Program-made: the position numbers and the translations under genes
Assembly (NCBI GenBank): GCA_031292625.1
Contig: JARLGU010000044.1
Coordinates: 1 to 60,665, forward strand
DNA length: 60,665 bases
Source of the DNA: Capsulimonadaceae bacterium
GTDB taxonomy: Bacteria; Armatimonadota; Armatimonadia; Armatimonadales; Capsulimonadaceae
Direction: 5' to 3'
Notes under the pieces: model-generated
Database searches by the model: none
What the model saw: the letters and a program-made list of their open reading frames with translations, nothing else
Told to the model about the DNA's origin: nothing
Shown here: positions 1 to 9,687 of the stretch, one piece after another
Position numbering within the stretch: position 1 is the first letter of the stretch
Layout: every line of letters begins with the position of its first letter

Positions 1-303
1 CGGACTCGCGCCGCTGTTAACAGTTATAGATGCGATCGCCCTGTTCGCCAGGACGCGCGAAAACCTCCGGCACGCGAGCAGGAAAACACATGGCAGCCCC
101 TGAAGAGGCTGCCTGAGCGGTCAAGCCCCGTCAACGGGGCTACCGGATCACGAAAATGCTGGTCGTCTACCGAGTAGGCCGTTCACGGGCTTTCTCAACA
201 CAGGACGACCCTTTCAGGACCGGACTCGCGCCGCTGTTAACAGTTATAGATGCGATCGCCCTGTTCGCCAGGACGCGCGAAAACCTCCGGCACGCGAGCA
301 GGA
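1..303 (+). repeat. Repeat family A, two direct copies
   Basis: Bases 1-83 recur almost perfectly at 221-303, so the spacing is 220 bp and the first copy is cut by the window edge. The stretch between them holds two perfect hairpins: GGCAGCC/GGCTGCC near 90-111, and AGCCCCG/CGGGGCT with loop TCAA near 124-141. Each copy also carries the palindrome CTGTTAACAG. A third, inverted and shorter copy lies near 56696-56815. An open frame at 156-392 lies mostly within the repeat and has no recognisable product, so I do not call a gene. Function is unknown. Confidence 0.75.
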
Positions 304-388
304 TGATTTTGGATCTGCCCATAAAGCAACGTCTCCCCTTCCGTGAAAGCGATAGAAAGACGTTGCTGTACGGCGATCCCGATTGTGA

Positions 389-2080
389 TTAGTGGTGTAG
401 GATCATGGAAGCGGTCGTCGCAATCTTTTCACACGCCGCCGTGACCTCTTCGATCGTGCCGGAGATTTTCACGATATCGTCGTTCACGTCTGCCATGTTT
501 TTCTCAAGTTCGCCAGCGATTTGGGTGATATGTTCGACCCTGTTGTTGATCTCCTTCTCGCTGTCGCGGGTAGAAACCATTACCGTCTTCGTACGTTCCG
601 CGAGGGAGCGCACCTCGTTTGCAACGACTGCGAATCCCTTGCCGGCGCTGCCTGCGCGGGCCGCTTCGATCGACGCATTTAGCGCGAGCAGGTCCGTTTG
701 ACCAGCGATTTCGACAATCTCCGCCGACGCCCGGCTATAGTCCTTCAGCTTGTCTTGTACGCGGCTGATGCTTGTGCGCAATTCGAGCGCCGTGTCTGTT
801 ATGCCGTTAACCTCGGTGCTGATATTAGCAATGTTCTTTGCGTTTTCTCCGCCGCCAACGGAGACATCGTTGATCGCGCTGGTAATGTCCGCGACGCGCC
901 CCTCGAGGATCTCGACTTCCTGAACGCGCTGTTCATTGACCATCGCCAGTTCCTTCCGGTTAAAGTCGATACAGTTCTCCCGGTGGTTCGTGTGATTGAT
1001 CAAGGCCTTTGCGAAACTTTCGCAATGGCCATAGCCGCAGGCATAACAGTTAATGCTCTTTTGCGCCGTTTCATCCTTGTGAAGCTCGTGAAACACCTCT
1101 TCAAGCTCCACACGATCCGGCTGACGAATCTTAAGAGGGGCAGACTTGTCCGTGTAGGTCCGGGAAAAATCCGTTAGGGTGAGTTCGGCGTCGAATTTGT
1201 CGAACAGAGCGTAACTCGTCTTCCGGAAGCGCTTGACAGTCTGCTTCTTTGCGGCTTGCTCCTTGAGGGCATTGAAGGCCATGTCCACGTCTTCTATGCT
1301 CACAGTTTTCGTGGTGCCCGTTCCGAGGTTGCAGCCTTGTGCGCAGTTTAAGATGTCCACGAGAAGCGGCATCGGCTTGCCAGCGCGATCGCGTTCCGAA
1401 TACTCCTTCAGATAGTTGTACGCGTGCTGCGGTCCTTCGATTTGCCTTATCCAAACGCCCTTTGCATGATGCTCAACATTCTCCCGAAGACCACCCGGCC
1501 TGCTGAACGTCAAGCCCAGTCCGCAACCGATGTCCTCGAACTCGACCTCGGGAAACTGGTTCAAACTAACCCTCCGCGACTTAAGCACTTCCGCGAGCTT
1601 TGCGTAGGTGACGTTGTACTGAACGAGCCCCTGCGTCGTGCTCGCCGTGATTTCGTCGATCTTCGCAATGCATGGCGAGAGAAACGCAAGCTTGTCATCG
1701 ATGTGAATGTATTTGCGCATGTAAACCGCTGTGCACATCATTGGGCTATGGATGGGAGCAAGGCGGCCAATCAGATCGGGCTGGTACTTCTCGATGTAAT
1801 TGACAATCGCCGGGCACGGCTGAGCGATAACCGACGTCAGCTTGTTCTGCTCTATCGCCTTAAGATAGGCCCAAGTCGTAATGTCCGCGCCGAAGGATAC
1901 ATCGTAAATCACCTTGACACCGATTGATTTGAGGTATCCGTTTAACCGTTTGTATTCCGGAAAATTCGTTCGGACGGCAGGAGCGGCGATAATCGAAATG
2001 CGATCTCCTCGCTTGAGATCGTCGAAGAATCGATCCGTATCGTCGTCGTACCTTCTGGCGTTATGGTCGCAAATGTCCAT
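389..2080 (-). CDS. FeFe-hydrogenase-like domain fused to chemoreceptor signalling domain (main part of an interrupted gene)
   Basis: The 563-residue frame starts with the tail of a ferredoxin cluster ([10 protein letters not shown]), followed by a hydrogenase large-subunit C-terminal domain (about 25-260). The H-cluster loops are altered but keep the four expected ligand cysteines: AQPCP (C89), SPCIAK (C137) and NCAQGC (C246, C250). The first Cys of the usual TSCCP, the proton-relay residue, is Pro. A further FeS motif follows (C345, C348, C353, C370). Residues about 390-563 form a methyl-accepting chemotaxis signalling domain with the hairpin tip [14 protein letters not shown]. There is no membrane segment, so it should be a cytoplasmic sensor, probably of H2 or redox state. 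The frame continues upstream through one TAA (2108-2110) into the piece at 2108-2296. This part may still be made from the ATG at 2080 by re-initiation. Confidence 0.8.
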   Translation of the reverse strand: MDICDHNARRYDDDTDRFFDDLKRGDRISIIAAPAVRTNFPEYKRLNGYLKSIGVKVIYDVSFGADITTWAYLKAIEQNKLTSVIAQPCPAIVNYIEKYQPDLIGRLAPIHSPMMCTAVYMRKYIHIDDKLAFLSPCIAKIDEITASTTQGLVQYNVTYAKLAEVLKSRRVSLNQFPEVEFEDIGCGLGLTFSRPGGLRENVEHHAKGVWIRQIEGPQHAYNYLKEYSERDRAGKPMPLLVDILNCAQGCNLGTGTTKTVSIEDVDMAFNALKEQAAKKQTVKRFRKTSYALFDKFDAELTLTDFSRTYTDKSAPLKIRQPDRVELEEVFHELHKDETAQKSINCYACGYGHCESFAKALINHTNHRENCIDFNRKELAMVNEQRVQEVEILEGRVADITSAINDVSVGGGENAKNIANISTEVNGITDTALELRTSISRVQDKLKDYSRASAEIVEIAGQTDLLALNASIEAARAGSAGKGFAVVANEVRSLAERTKTVMVSTRDSEKEINNRVEHITQIAGELEKNMADVNDDIVKISGTIEEVTAACEKIATTASMILHH

Positions 2081-2107
2081 ACACTCACCGCAATGGATGC
2101 AGCGATT

Positions 2108-2296
2108 TTAGTCTACTCTGACCTTGTTTGCACCATCGACGATATATGCGACATTGGCTTGATCGATGGGACACTTTGAAATACACTTGTTACAACCTGA
2201 GCAGGCTTCTTCTATTGAAGCAACGACTTCCCTCATCTTGTCCTCCAGTGATCTATTTTTTTCAGCTGCACTTAGAGAGGGATCCGGCATAAGCAA
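2108..2296 (-). CDS. Ferredoxin-like N-terminal fragment of the interrupted hydrogenase-chemoreceptor gene
   Basis: This 62-residue frame carries one 4Fe-4S motif, CSGCNKCISKCP, then VAYIVDGANKVRVD and a TAA. Beyond the TAA the same reading frame gives [16 protein letters not shown], a second cluster motif, and runs directly into the large downstream frame. In intact relatives (family knowledge) these segments form one continuous N-terminal ferredoxin domain. I therefore read 389-2296 as one gene of about 635 codons with a nonsense codon at codon 63. That position is usually Glu, Lys or Gln, one base change from TAA. A base-calling error or a stand-alone small ferredoxin are the alternatives. 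Confidence 0.7.
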   Translation of the reverse strand: MLMPDPSLSAAEKNRSLEDKMREVVASIEEACSGCNKCISKCPIDQANVAYIVDGANKVRVD

Positions 2297-2772
2297 ACGC
2301 TTCTAGGACACGAGCGCGGCGCGGCGCCATCGGAGCGCGTGCATCTACGAGGCCGTAGATCGTTGCTTCAGGTTAAGAGACAAAGTCCGGAGACATCGCG
2401 AAGTATATTGCAAAAAGATAAAAGACCTCGGGGACAAGCCCACGAGGTACTACCAAAACGGAACTGTGGCAAGAGCCACGCTCCGCGACGCAAACGTTCC
2501 TACCTATAAGGGTTCTGGGACAAGGCCCTAGGTATTTACATCCTGTTGGAATAATCTGTTTTGCAACATAAGCGGTTTATGTTGTCGGAACATGATCATT
2601 ATGCCATGCGAGCATATTTTTGTTAAGCCATGATTAAGAAATCTGCATGTCGATTTATTATGATTATTTTTGGATAGAACCAGGCAAACGCGTGTATCCG
2701 CCGTATACGCGCGCATGGCGGCTCAAAGTGCGGGAAAGCCGGTGCGGCATAGAAACGATGCGAGTACATAAC
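2297..2772. other. Intergenic region with small hairpins, no gene seen
   Basis: This stretch of about 475 bases has no convincing coding frame. It contains a hairpin at 2425-2448 (ACCTCGGGG paired with CCC-A-CGAGGT) and a second at 2467-2480 (GTGGC/GCCAC, loop AAGA). The part from 2520 to 2680 is visibly AT-rich compared with the neighbourhood. Whether the hairpins belong to a repeat or an RNA cannot be told here. Confidence 0.4.
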
Positions 2773-2804
2773 GACAAAAGCGGGACCGCATGCGCAGTCC
2801 CGCC
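2773..2804 (-). terminator. Rho-independent terminator of gnd
   Basis: Read on the minus strand, GCGGGAC and GTCCCGC form a 7-bp GC stem around a loop of about ten bases, followed by TTTTG. It lies about 30 bases past the gnd stop codon. Confidence 0.8.
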
Positions 2805-2835
2805 TTCCGTGCTTATTCCGATACTCGAAACTCCT

Positions 2836-4248
2836 TTACGGAGCCCACTGCGTGTGAAAGTCGCCATCCTTGTCAAGGCGCTTGTAGGTGTGCGCGCCGA
2901 AATAATCGCGCAAACCCTGCAGAAGGTTTGCAGGCAACCGGTCGCGCCGGTAGCTGTCGTAGTAGGCCAACGCGGAGCTGAACGCGGGAACCGGGATCCC
3001 CTGTTCCGCCGCGAGACCGATCACGCGGCGCCACGCAGCCTGGCCCTTGTCAACCGCCTCCGTGAAATACGGCGCCAGCAGGAGATTGCTGAGCTCCGGG
3101 TTCTGGTCGTAGGCTTCCTTAATTCGATTGAGGAACTGAGCGCGAATAATACATCCCCCTCGCCAGATCGTAGCGATTTCGCCGCGATTGAGCGTCCAGC
3201 CGTTTTCCGCGGCGGCGGCATCCATCAGCTGGAAACCCTGGGCGTAGCAGCAGACCTTCGATGCATAGAGGGCGTCCCGAACCTGCGCGATCAGGGCATC
3301 CTTGGAACCGACATAGGAGGATCTCGGCGGTCCGGGCAGGATCTTGGACGCCTTCACTCGCTCATCCTTAAGGGCGGAAAGGAAGCGGGCAAATACAGCT
3401 TCGGTAATCGTGGTCACCGGAATGCCCAGGTCCAGCGAGTTCTGACTTGTCCACTTGCCCGTGCCCTTCTGAGCGGCGGAGTCGAGGATTAGGTCAACAA
3501 GCGGCTTGCCGGTCTCGTCGTCGATCTTTTCGAGCACCTCATAGGTAATCTGGATCAGGAACGAGTCAAGGTCGCCGTTGTTCCACTCGCGAAAGACTTT
3601 GGAGATTTCGCCCGCGCTCAGTCCCAGGACGCTGCGCAGGATGTCGTACGCTTCCGCAATCAGTTGCATGTCGGCGTACTCGATGCCGTTGTGCACCATC
3701 TTGACATAGTGTCCAGCGCCGTCGCTGCCAATATGCGTGCAACAGGCTGTCCCGTCCACCTGCGCCGCGATCTTCGTGAAGATCGGTTCGACGCGGGCGT
3801 AAGCTTCGGGCTGGCCTCCGGGCATGATCGATGGACCGTTGAGCGCCCCCTCCTCGCCGCCGGAGACGCCCGTGCCGATAAAGAGAATGCCCTTCTCCTT
3901 CAGCTCGCGTTCGCGGCGCTGCGTATCGGTAAAGTAAGAGTTGCCGCCGTCGATAAGGATATCGCCCTTGTCGAGCAGCGGAACCAGCTCGGCGATGACC
4001 GCGTCGACCGGCGCGCCAGCCTTAACCATAATCATGATCGGTCTCGGCCGCCGGATCGATTGAACGAACTCCTCGGTGGTTTTCGTCCCTACGATCGAGC
4101 CTTCGTCGCCATGTTCCGCGATAAACTCGTCGGTCTTCGCGGTGGTGCGGTTGTGAACGCTGATGGAAAAGCCCTTATGGGCGACGTTGCGGGCGAGGTT
4201 TGCGCCCATGACGGCGAGGCCGGTGAGGCCGAAATCGGTGAGTGCCAC
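2836..4248 (-). CDS. gnd: 6-phosphogluconate dehydrogenase, decarboxylating
   Basis: The enzyme oxidises 6-phosphogluconate to ribulose 5-phosphate and CO2 with reduction of NADP+, in the cytosol. The 470-residue length fits the long bacterial Gnd type. Visible signatures are the N-terminal dinucleotide-binding motif [12 protein letters not shown], the substrate loop [13 protein letters not shown], the catalytic stretch [15 protein letters not shown], and the conserved C-terminus [13 protein letters not shown]. The start is GTG at 4248, preceded by AGGAG with six-base spacing. It is a single gene: the LacI gene upstream is separated by about 180 bases and a hairpin terminator follows. zwf, the preceding enzyme of the oxidative pentose phosphate pathway, lies at 58338-59996 rather than adjacent. 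A TACAAT at 4288-4293 (minus) could be its -10, without a good -35. Confidence 0.97.
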   Translation of the reverse strand: MALTDFGLTGLAVMGANLARNVAHKGFSISVHNRTTAKTDEFIAEHGDEGSIVGTKTTEEFVQSIRRPRPIMIMVKAGAPVDAVIAELVPLLDKGDILIDGGNSYFTDTQRRERELKEKGILFIGTGVSGGEEGALNGPSIMPGGQPEAYARVEPIFTKIAAQVDGTACCTHIGSDGAGHYVKMVHNGIEYADMQLIAEAYDILRSVLGLSAGEISKVFREWNNGDLDSFLIQITYEVLEKIDDETGKPLVDLILDSAAQKGTGKWTSQNSLDLGIPVTTITEAVFARFLSALKDERVKASKILPGPPRSSYVGSKDALIAQVRDALYASKVCCYAQGFQLMDAAAAENGWTLNRGEIATIWRGGCIIRAQFLNRIKEAYDQNPELSNLLLAPYFTEAVDKGQAAWRRVIGLAAEQGIPVPAFSSALAYYDSYRRDRLPANLLQGLRDYFGAHTYKRLDKDGDFHTQWAP

Positions 4249-4432
4249 TCGTTTCTCCTGCTAATGTGCGTGGATTGATACCCGTCTATTGTACCCCCCG
4301 GCGGACGGTCCGCGCGACTACGCAAAACCGCTTACGCAGTCTACATGACTCACGTGGAACGCCGCTAGCAGCAGGCGACGGCTCGCGAGGGAGTTTCGTC
4401 TGGGCTCTGGTAAAGCACTTGGCGGCATCAAA

Positions 4433-5443
4433 TTAACGAGGAGGACCCAAGGTCTCGCCTGCGTCGAATGTAAACGAAATATGGCGGCACGGGAACGACA
4501 GATCCGGTTGTTCGATCTTCTCAACCAGCAACTCGACTGCGGATTTTCCCATCGAATACCAGGGAACAACCATTGCGGCGATTTTGACGCCCGCCGTCAT
4601 GTCTTCGGCAGTATCCACGTCGAACGTCGCTAGAGACAGGTCTCCCGGCACTCGCAGGCCCTCCATGAGTGCCGCGAAGAGGATGGGTTTGGCGGTAAAG
4701 GAGTCGTAGGCCACGACGGCTGTCGGACGATCGTCGCTACGCAGCCACTCGCGGCCAAGTGCAACCCACCCCCTGGAACCGAGAACATTGTAGATGCTCC
4801 CCGGTTCCAAACCTGCCGCGAGCATCGCATCGCTGTACCCCTGCCGCCGCATGGCAACGCTGTAGTGGTCGGAATGGTGTGCCACGAATGAAATGCGCGA
4901 GTGCCCGAGTTCGATTAGCTTACCGGTCAGATCCCGCGCCGCGGTGTAATCGTCAGGCCTTACCGCGTCGCAAGGCATATCGACGTTCATCCAAACGCAC
5001 GGCTGAACTCGACTGTCAAATGCCGCCTTGAGCGTAGGCGGGATCTCAGCGACGTAATTCACAAGAAAGCCATCGATCATGTATTCCCGCAAGAACTTCG
5101 GTACGAATTGGGCGCGATGGGCTTCGTCCGCCGGGATCATCGCCTGGAGAAGGTGCAGGTCGAACGTGTTGAGCGTATCATGAATACCACACAAAAACGG
5201 CGTCGTCACCGTGCTTAAGCGGCCGAGCGGACTGCTCAGCATGGCAACACAACCAAACTTGCCGGTGGCCATCACCCGCGCAGCGCTGTTGGGCAAATAA
5301 CCAAGGTCTTGCGCCACTTGCGCAACCCGCCATCTTGTCTCGTCGCTCACACGGATCGATGATTGAGAATTCCCGAGCGCGGCCGAAACCGCCTGTCGCG
5401 ACACGCCGGCCCTACGTGCGATATCTTTCATTGTCACGGTCAT
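4433..5443 (-). CDS. LacI-family transcriptional regulator
   Basis: This is a 336-residue sugar-responsive DNA-binding repressor. The N-terminus MKDIARRAGVSRQAVSAALG is the LacI helix-turn-helix, followed by the hinge YLPNSAARVMATG and a periplasmic-binding-protein-like effector domain. The ATG at 5443 is chosen because AAGAGGTG precedes it by about five bases. An upstream ATG at 5488 would lie ahead of the predicted transcription start. It is divergent from the pseudopilin and glycosidase genes and shares with them a control region of two mirror-image promoters, so it probably represses both itself and them. The effector sugar is not evident. Confidence 0.93.
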   Translation of the reverse strand: MTVTMKDIARRAGVSRQAVSAALGNSQSSIRVSDETRWRVAQVAQDLGYLPNSAARVMATGKFGCVAMLSSPLGRLSTVTTPFLCGIHDTLNTFDLHLLQAMIPADEAHRAQFVPKFLREYMIDGFLVNYVAEIPPTLKAAFDSRVQPCVWMNVDMPCDAVRPDDYTAARDLTGKLIELGHSRISFVAHHSDHYSVAMRRQGYSDAMLAAGLEPGSIYNVLGSRGWVALGREWLRSDDRPTAVVAYDSFTAKPILFAALMEGLRVPGDLSLATFDVDTAEDMTAGVKIAAMVVPWYSMGKSAVELLVEKIEQPDLSFPCRHISFTFDAGETLGPPR

Positions 5444-5488
5444 GTGAACACCTCTTAAGACCCCTCCAGCGCTCTTCTCGCCAAACAC

Positions 5489-5571
5489 ATGATAGCACGG
5501 ACAATCAACGCTGTCAACACCAAAAAATTATCAATTATTAGCTTGACAACCGTAATTGCCCGTGCTATCAT
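5489..5571. promoter_or_regulatory. Mirror-image divergent promoters with paired LacI-type operators
   Basis: On the + strand TTGACA (5543-5548), a 17-bp spacer and TATCAT (5566-5571) face the pseudopilin gene. On the minus strand TTGACA (5517-5512), 17 bp and TATCAT (5494-5489) face the LacI gene. The two -10 regions lie in a 17-bp inverted repeat with one mismatch: 5489-5505 against 5555-5571. Each arm is itself a weak palindrome around a central CG (pattern ATnGnnCGnnCnAT), as expected of LacI operators. The centres, 5498/5499 and 5561/5562, are 63 bp apart, about six helical turns, compatible with looping. Confidence 0.85.
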
Positions 5572-5633
5572 GGCATCACACTAGGTTGCAAAGACGGACG
5601 GCCATTAAGGGCCACTCCGAAAGGACAGCGTGC

Positions 5634-6461
5634 ATGAGAAGGTGGGGTTTCACGTTAATTGAATTATTAGTTGTCATTGCAATAATTGCATTATTGGCAG
5701 CAGTTTTATTTCCAGTATTCGCGACGGCGCGGGAAAAGGCGCGGCAGTCCGCCTGCATCTCGAATATGAAGCAGGTCGGGATCGCATCGCTTCAGTATTT
5801 GCAGGACTACGATGAAACGCTCTTTACCGGACAATACAGTTCTGGACAGCGCTGGTCCGTCGATCTCTTTCCCTACGTCAAGAGCGTCAATGTCTACTGG
5901 TGTCCCGATGACCCAAGCCTTGAGGGAAAGTGCGTCTCCTATTGTTACAACAACGACCTCAATCTGTTCCAGACCGGTATGAGCGTCTATCCCGGAACGC
6001 CGCTCTCCCTGTTCGGCTCGCCGGCGAGGACGGTGCTCTTCTGCGAAGTGACCGGCAACGATTACAACGGCGGATATGACCCTACCTCCGGCGCTTCTTG
6101 GGTGCAATACGATCCCGCCGGACACGGCACCGGAGGCCCCTATGACCCTCACGGCAATGGAGAGACTGGTTACCCGTGCAGCGGTCAAACACTGATGTAC
6201 GCAACGGGCTGGATGCGCTATTCAACGTGGCACAATTCGGCCTGTGAAACCTACCAAAGTCCAACGGGACGGCACAGCAAAGGAAGCTGCTATCTTTTGG
6301 CCGACGGACACGCAAAGTGGCTAGCAGCAAGTGCCGTTACCGCAGGCAATGACGACCCTACTGCTGGAAGCTGCGGATACTATAGCGGTGACAATGCCGG
6401 ACAAGCCGCGAACTCCAGTTGCGGCGACCCAAGCGTCGCCGCAACGTTCAGCTATCACTAA
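5634..6461 (+). CDS. DUF1559-family type II secretion/type IV pilin-like pseudopilin
   Basis: This 276-residue protein begins [14 protein letters not shown], a prepilin peptidase cleavage and N-methylation motif, followed by a hydrophobic helix and [20 protein letters not shown]. Near the C-terminus it has [11 protein letters not shown], the DG-containing motif typical of DUF1559 proteins. The product should be processed and exposed outside the inner membrane, but the role of these abundant pseudopilins is unknown. The ATG at 5634 follows AAAGGA, with a strong promoter about 60 bases upstream. The frame stays open further upstream but would begin inside the promoter. The glycosidase gene starts 19 bases after the stop, so the two are probably co-transcribed under LacI control. 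Confidence 0.9.
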   Translation: MRRWGFTLIELLVVIAIIALLAAVLFPVFATAREKARQSACISNMKQVGIASLQYLQDYDETLFTGQYSSGQRWSVDLFPYVKSVNVYWCPDDPSLEGKCVSYCYNNDLNLFQTGMSVYPGTPLSLFGSPARTVLFCEVTGNDYNGGYDPTSGASWVQYDPAGHGTGGPYDPHGNGETGYPCSGQTLMYATGWMRYSTWHNSACETYQSPTGRHSKGSCYLLADGHAKWLAASAVTAGNDDPTAGSCGYYSGDNAGQAANSSCGDPSVAATFSYH

Positions 6462-6480
6462 CTCCCCTATCAGGCAAACG

Positions 6481-9400
6481 ATGCGAAACGACATGAGCTT
6501 TCTTTACGGACCCCTAAAATGGGCGGCGATTGTCCTCGTCTGCCTGTCAGCGACGACATCGCTTGTCGATGCCGGAGAACCGGCCGGGCCTACAGACCTT
6601 CAAAGTCTCTGCGAAGGTCTGCGGCTGTACGTGCCCTTTGACGGCACGCTCTCCCCTGCCGTCGCCGGCGGATCGAGCGCAATTAAGGGCAATGGCGTTG
6701 AGTTCGAACCTGGCATCACAGGCCAGGCCGTCAAGATCGAGGCAAACGAAAGCATCGCGATTCCGGCGGCGGCAAACTTCGACCGGAGGATCGGCACGGT
6801 TTCATTCTGGCTAAAGCCGGCATGGGCTCCGCAAGACAAATCGGTCACGTCGCGCAATTTGTTTGGAGGCGAGAATTTCACAATCTGCTGCCAACCCGGC
6901 AGACATGCCGTTTTTTTCATGACGGGAAAGAGCAAGCCGCAGATCGGGTACCGATGGGATTACACAGCAGCCGATTATGTCGCGATTAACACGTGGAAAC
7001 CCGGCGAATGGCATCACATCGCGATCACTTGGGATTCGGCAAGCGGCGCGAAGGCGATGTACTTCGACGGCAGGCTGGCCGCGTCGTCCATAACGGATCT
7101 GATACGCACTGACCCAATCCGCGATGCGGCGCTAGTCACAATTGGAGCGCCCGACGCTCCTGGGAGCTACGACGAGTTGGCAATCTGGAACAGGGTTTTG
7201 AGCCCCGGCGAAGTGGCACTGCTCTATTCTCGTCCAGCGGAAGCAGCACCGGTCCTTGCATCCGTCGCCCTGCCCAAAGAGGTACGATCAAAGGCCTGGC
7301 CAATTGTCGTCAAGCTTGCCGTGCCCGCTCACGCGAAAGACACCGTGGTCGCACCGCACGACACCTACACCGCCCACGTTCCTGTATCGAATCCCCTTTC
7401 GTCGCCCTGGAACGGTACGATTGCCTTCACTCTGCTCGACTTTCACGAAGCCGTGGTCGATACCAAGAACGTCCCGGCCAATTTGATCCCCGGCGAATCC
7501 CGGACCATCCCAATCTCGTTTTCGATTCCGAATCGAGGAATGTACAAGATTGCCGCTTCTATCCGGCAAGGAACCGATGTCTGGCATCGTGACGTCGCGA
7601 GTCTGGTTTCATGGCCCATGCCCACCGGCTTGCCTTATCAATCGTCATTCTTCGGCTATCACGTCAATTCCTGGAGTCCCGACGTACTAGACCTGGCGGC
7701 CCGCCTGGGACTAGCCTGGGAACGCGACCATAACATGCTTCAGGCGACCTGGTTCATCCGCGTCGAACCCGAACCCGACGACTGGGCATTCAACCACGAT
7801 TTCCAACTCGAAAACGTCAAGAAACGCCACATGATGGTTCTTGGACAGCTGTTCGGTACACCGTACTGGGCGGCGGCAAAAGGGAGTCTGCCGAGACCAT
7901 CCGATGAAACGAACGCGTATCCTACTGGCGCGGTACCCGATCTCGACAGGCTGCGCGAATACGTCACCAGGACCGTAAACCGCTACAAGAATGACATCCA
8001 CTACTGGGAGATTTGGAACGAGCCAGAGGTCAGTCTCTTCTGGAACGGCAGCCCGGACGAATTTGCCGCGCTCGTAAAAACCGCCTACCAAGCCGCTAAG
8101 GCGGCAGACCCGGCCAGTGTCGTTATGCACGCGGGCTACACAGGCGCTTGGACCTGGCAAGAACAGGTAGCAAAAGCCGGGGCTTTCCGCTATGCCGACG
8201 CCCTTTCGGTGCATATCTATGGAGCGGTCTCACAACCGATCGAAGATGCTTACGTTGATTTCAAGGCAACTTATGACCATTTCGAGCATCTCGCATTGGC
8301 CTATGGTCAAGGACATCCGCTGCCATTATGGAATTCCGAATTTGGTCTGGCTTCGACAACCTGGCTACAGGGGCTTAGCGAAGCCGACGCTGTTCCGAAC
8401 GCCGCCTTACCGCCCATGAATGCGGCTCTCGCGGCCCGCCAGCAGGTACAGTACGACTGTTTGCAACAAGAGATCGGCTACATCCGAGCATTCTCCCATT
8501 TACAAAGCCCCGGAGAAGTGACGCCATTCGAGACAATCGACACGCTGGATGTCAACAACGCGCCCAAGCCGCAACTTTTCGTGCGGGTTGTAATGGCTTC
8601 GCAAGTTGACGGCGCGAAGTGCGCAGGACTTGTCCGCCGTTCGGAGGGAGGGCTTTGGGCCGTGGTTTATGAGCGGGCCGACAGGGGCGGTTCGGTGATC
8701 TGCTGGTGGACGGGAGACCATGCCAAGATCCGCATACACGCGCAATGGCCAGGCAAGGTGACTCGCATGATCGATATGATGGGCAACGACGAGGTGACCA
8801 GTCAAACGCCGGCGGTAACCGACGAACCAAGCTACGCCCGTGTCGACGCACCTGCGGAAAGTGTCATGACCGTGCTCAAAAGTGCCGTTATAGACGTCCT
8901 TTGTCCGCCCGTCGCGCCCTTGCCGAAGCCTCTTGACGACGCCGCGAACGTTGGACCGACGCAGCGCGACTACGCCGCAGCACTCGAAAACCCGCGCGGT
9001 GCATTCACGGTGGATCTGCGCGAGCAGGCGAATATGGGATTTTTTGACGAGAAGGCGGGCGACGGCAAAGGCGGATGGTCGGACGAGGGGCCGCTCAACT
9101 GCCTCGCGACAATGCCGGTCGGCCGCCAGACGTTTTTCGGCGTCCCATTCGAGATCATCGATCCGGCGACGAACGGCGCACGATCGATCATCACGCTACG
9201 CGGCACAAGTGTAACTCCAACATTTCCGGATAGCGCCAACGCGATTCGCATTGGCCGCAAAGTACGCGTACTCTATTTTCTGCACGCATGCTCATGGGAT
9301 GCTAAGGGAGAAATCGCGCACTACGCAATCCATTATGCCGATGGAACGCTTGAGAACGTCCCTGTACGAACCCAGTACAACTGCGCGAACTGGTGGCTTG

Positions 9401-9600
9401 GATACCAGCAAGGCGAGGAATCGCGTCCCGTGGCCGTTCGCGTTACATCCACTGCCGATGGCAAGCCAGCCTGGCGATACGTCCGTGTCTGGGAATGGCA
9501 GAATCCGCATCCCGAGATCAGCATAACCTCACTCGATTTTGTATCTGACAAAACGGCGGCAACCCCAATCCTGATCGCAATCTCCGGGGTCGATCATTGA
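6481..9600 (+). CDS. Large secreted glycosidase with LamG-like lectin domain and GH39-like barrel
   Basis: This 1039-residue protein starts MRNDMSFLYG, then has a signal-type hydrophobic stretch (WAAIVLVCLSATTSL). Residues about 35-235 resemble a concanavalin/LamG fold (YVPFDGTLSP, WHHIAITWD, YDELAIWNRVLS). A beta-sandwich linker follows, then a TIM-barrel glycosidase region at about 380-700. The likely acid/base is E514 in YWEIWNEPE and the likely nucleophile E620 in LWNSEFG, a clan GH-A arrangement close to GH39. The C-terminal 300 residues look like further beta domains. The substrate is not visible; a plant or microbial polysaccharide is plausible. ATG 6481 is chosen for its position ahead of the signal peptide, although AGGC is a weak ribosome binding site. 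It shares the LacI-controlled operon with the pseudopilin. Confidence 0.85.
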   Translation: MRNDMSFLYGPLKWAAIVLVCLSATTSLVDAGEPAGPTDLQSLCEGLRLYVPFDGTLSPAVAGGSSAIKGNGVEFEPGITGQAVKIEANESIAIPAAANFDRRIGTVSFWLKPAWAPQDKSVTSRNLFGGENFTICCQPGRHAVFFMTGKSKPQIGYRWDYTAADYVAINTWKPGEWHHIAITWDSASGAKAMYFDGRLAASSITDLIRTDPIRDAALVTIGAPDAPGSYDELAIWNRVLSPGEVALLYSRPAEAAPVLASVALPKEVRSKAWPIVVKLAVPAHAKDTVVAPHDTYTAHVPVSNPLSSPWNGTIAFTLLDFHEAVVDTKNVPANLIPGESRTIPISFSIPNRGMYKIAASIRQGTDVWHRDVASLVSWPMPTGLPYQSSFFGYHVNSWSPDVLDLAARLGLAWERDHNMLQATWFIRVEPEPDDWAFNHDFQLENVKKRHMMVLGQLFGTPYWAAAKGSLPRPSDETNAYPTGAVPDLDRLREYVTRTVNRYKNDIHYWEIWNEPEVSLFWNGSPDEFAALVKTAYQAAKAADPASVVMHAGYTGAWTWQEQVAKAGAFRYADALSVHIYGAVSQPIEDAYVDFKATYDHFEHLALAYGQGHPLPLWNSEFGLASTTWLQGLSEADAVPNAALPPMNAALAARQQVQYDCLQQEIGYIRAFSHLQSPGEVTPFETIDTLDVNNAPKPQLFVRVVMASQVDGAKCAGLVRRSEGGLWAVVYERADRGGSVICWWTGDHAKIRIHAQWPGKVTRMIDMMGNDEVTSQTPAVTDEPSYARVDAPAESVMTVLKSAVIDVLCPPVAPLPKPLDDAANVGPTQRDYAAALENPRGAFTVDLREQANMGFFDEKAGDGKGGWSDEGPLNCLATMPVGRQTFFGVPFEIIDPATNGARSIITLRGTSVTPTFPDSANAIRIGRKVRVLYFLHACSWDAKGEIAHYAIHYADGTLENVPVRTQYNCANWWLGYQQGEESRPVAVRVTSTADGKPAWRYVRVWEWQNPHPEISITSLDFVSDKTAATPILIAISGVDH

Positions 9601-9687
9601 TTGGCGGCTAAAGGAAAGATTAGCCAGCGTATCCACGTCAGCGGCGGGCAGCAAACGCAAGCGAGCCCGATCGCCGCTCCGGGGGAT

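Noticed and set aside
156-392. Possible 78-codon gene on the + strand
   Set aside because: It lies mostly within repeat A, has no ribosome binding site of note and no recognisable product.
2467-2480. Small structured RNA gene in the gap between the hydrogenase-like gene and gnd
   Set aside because: Two short hairpins alone do not define an RNA; no promoter or terminator frames them.
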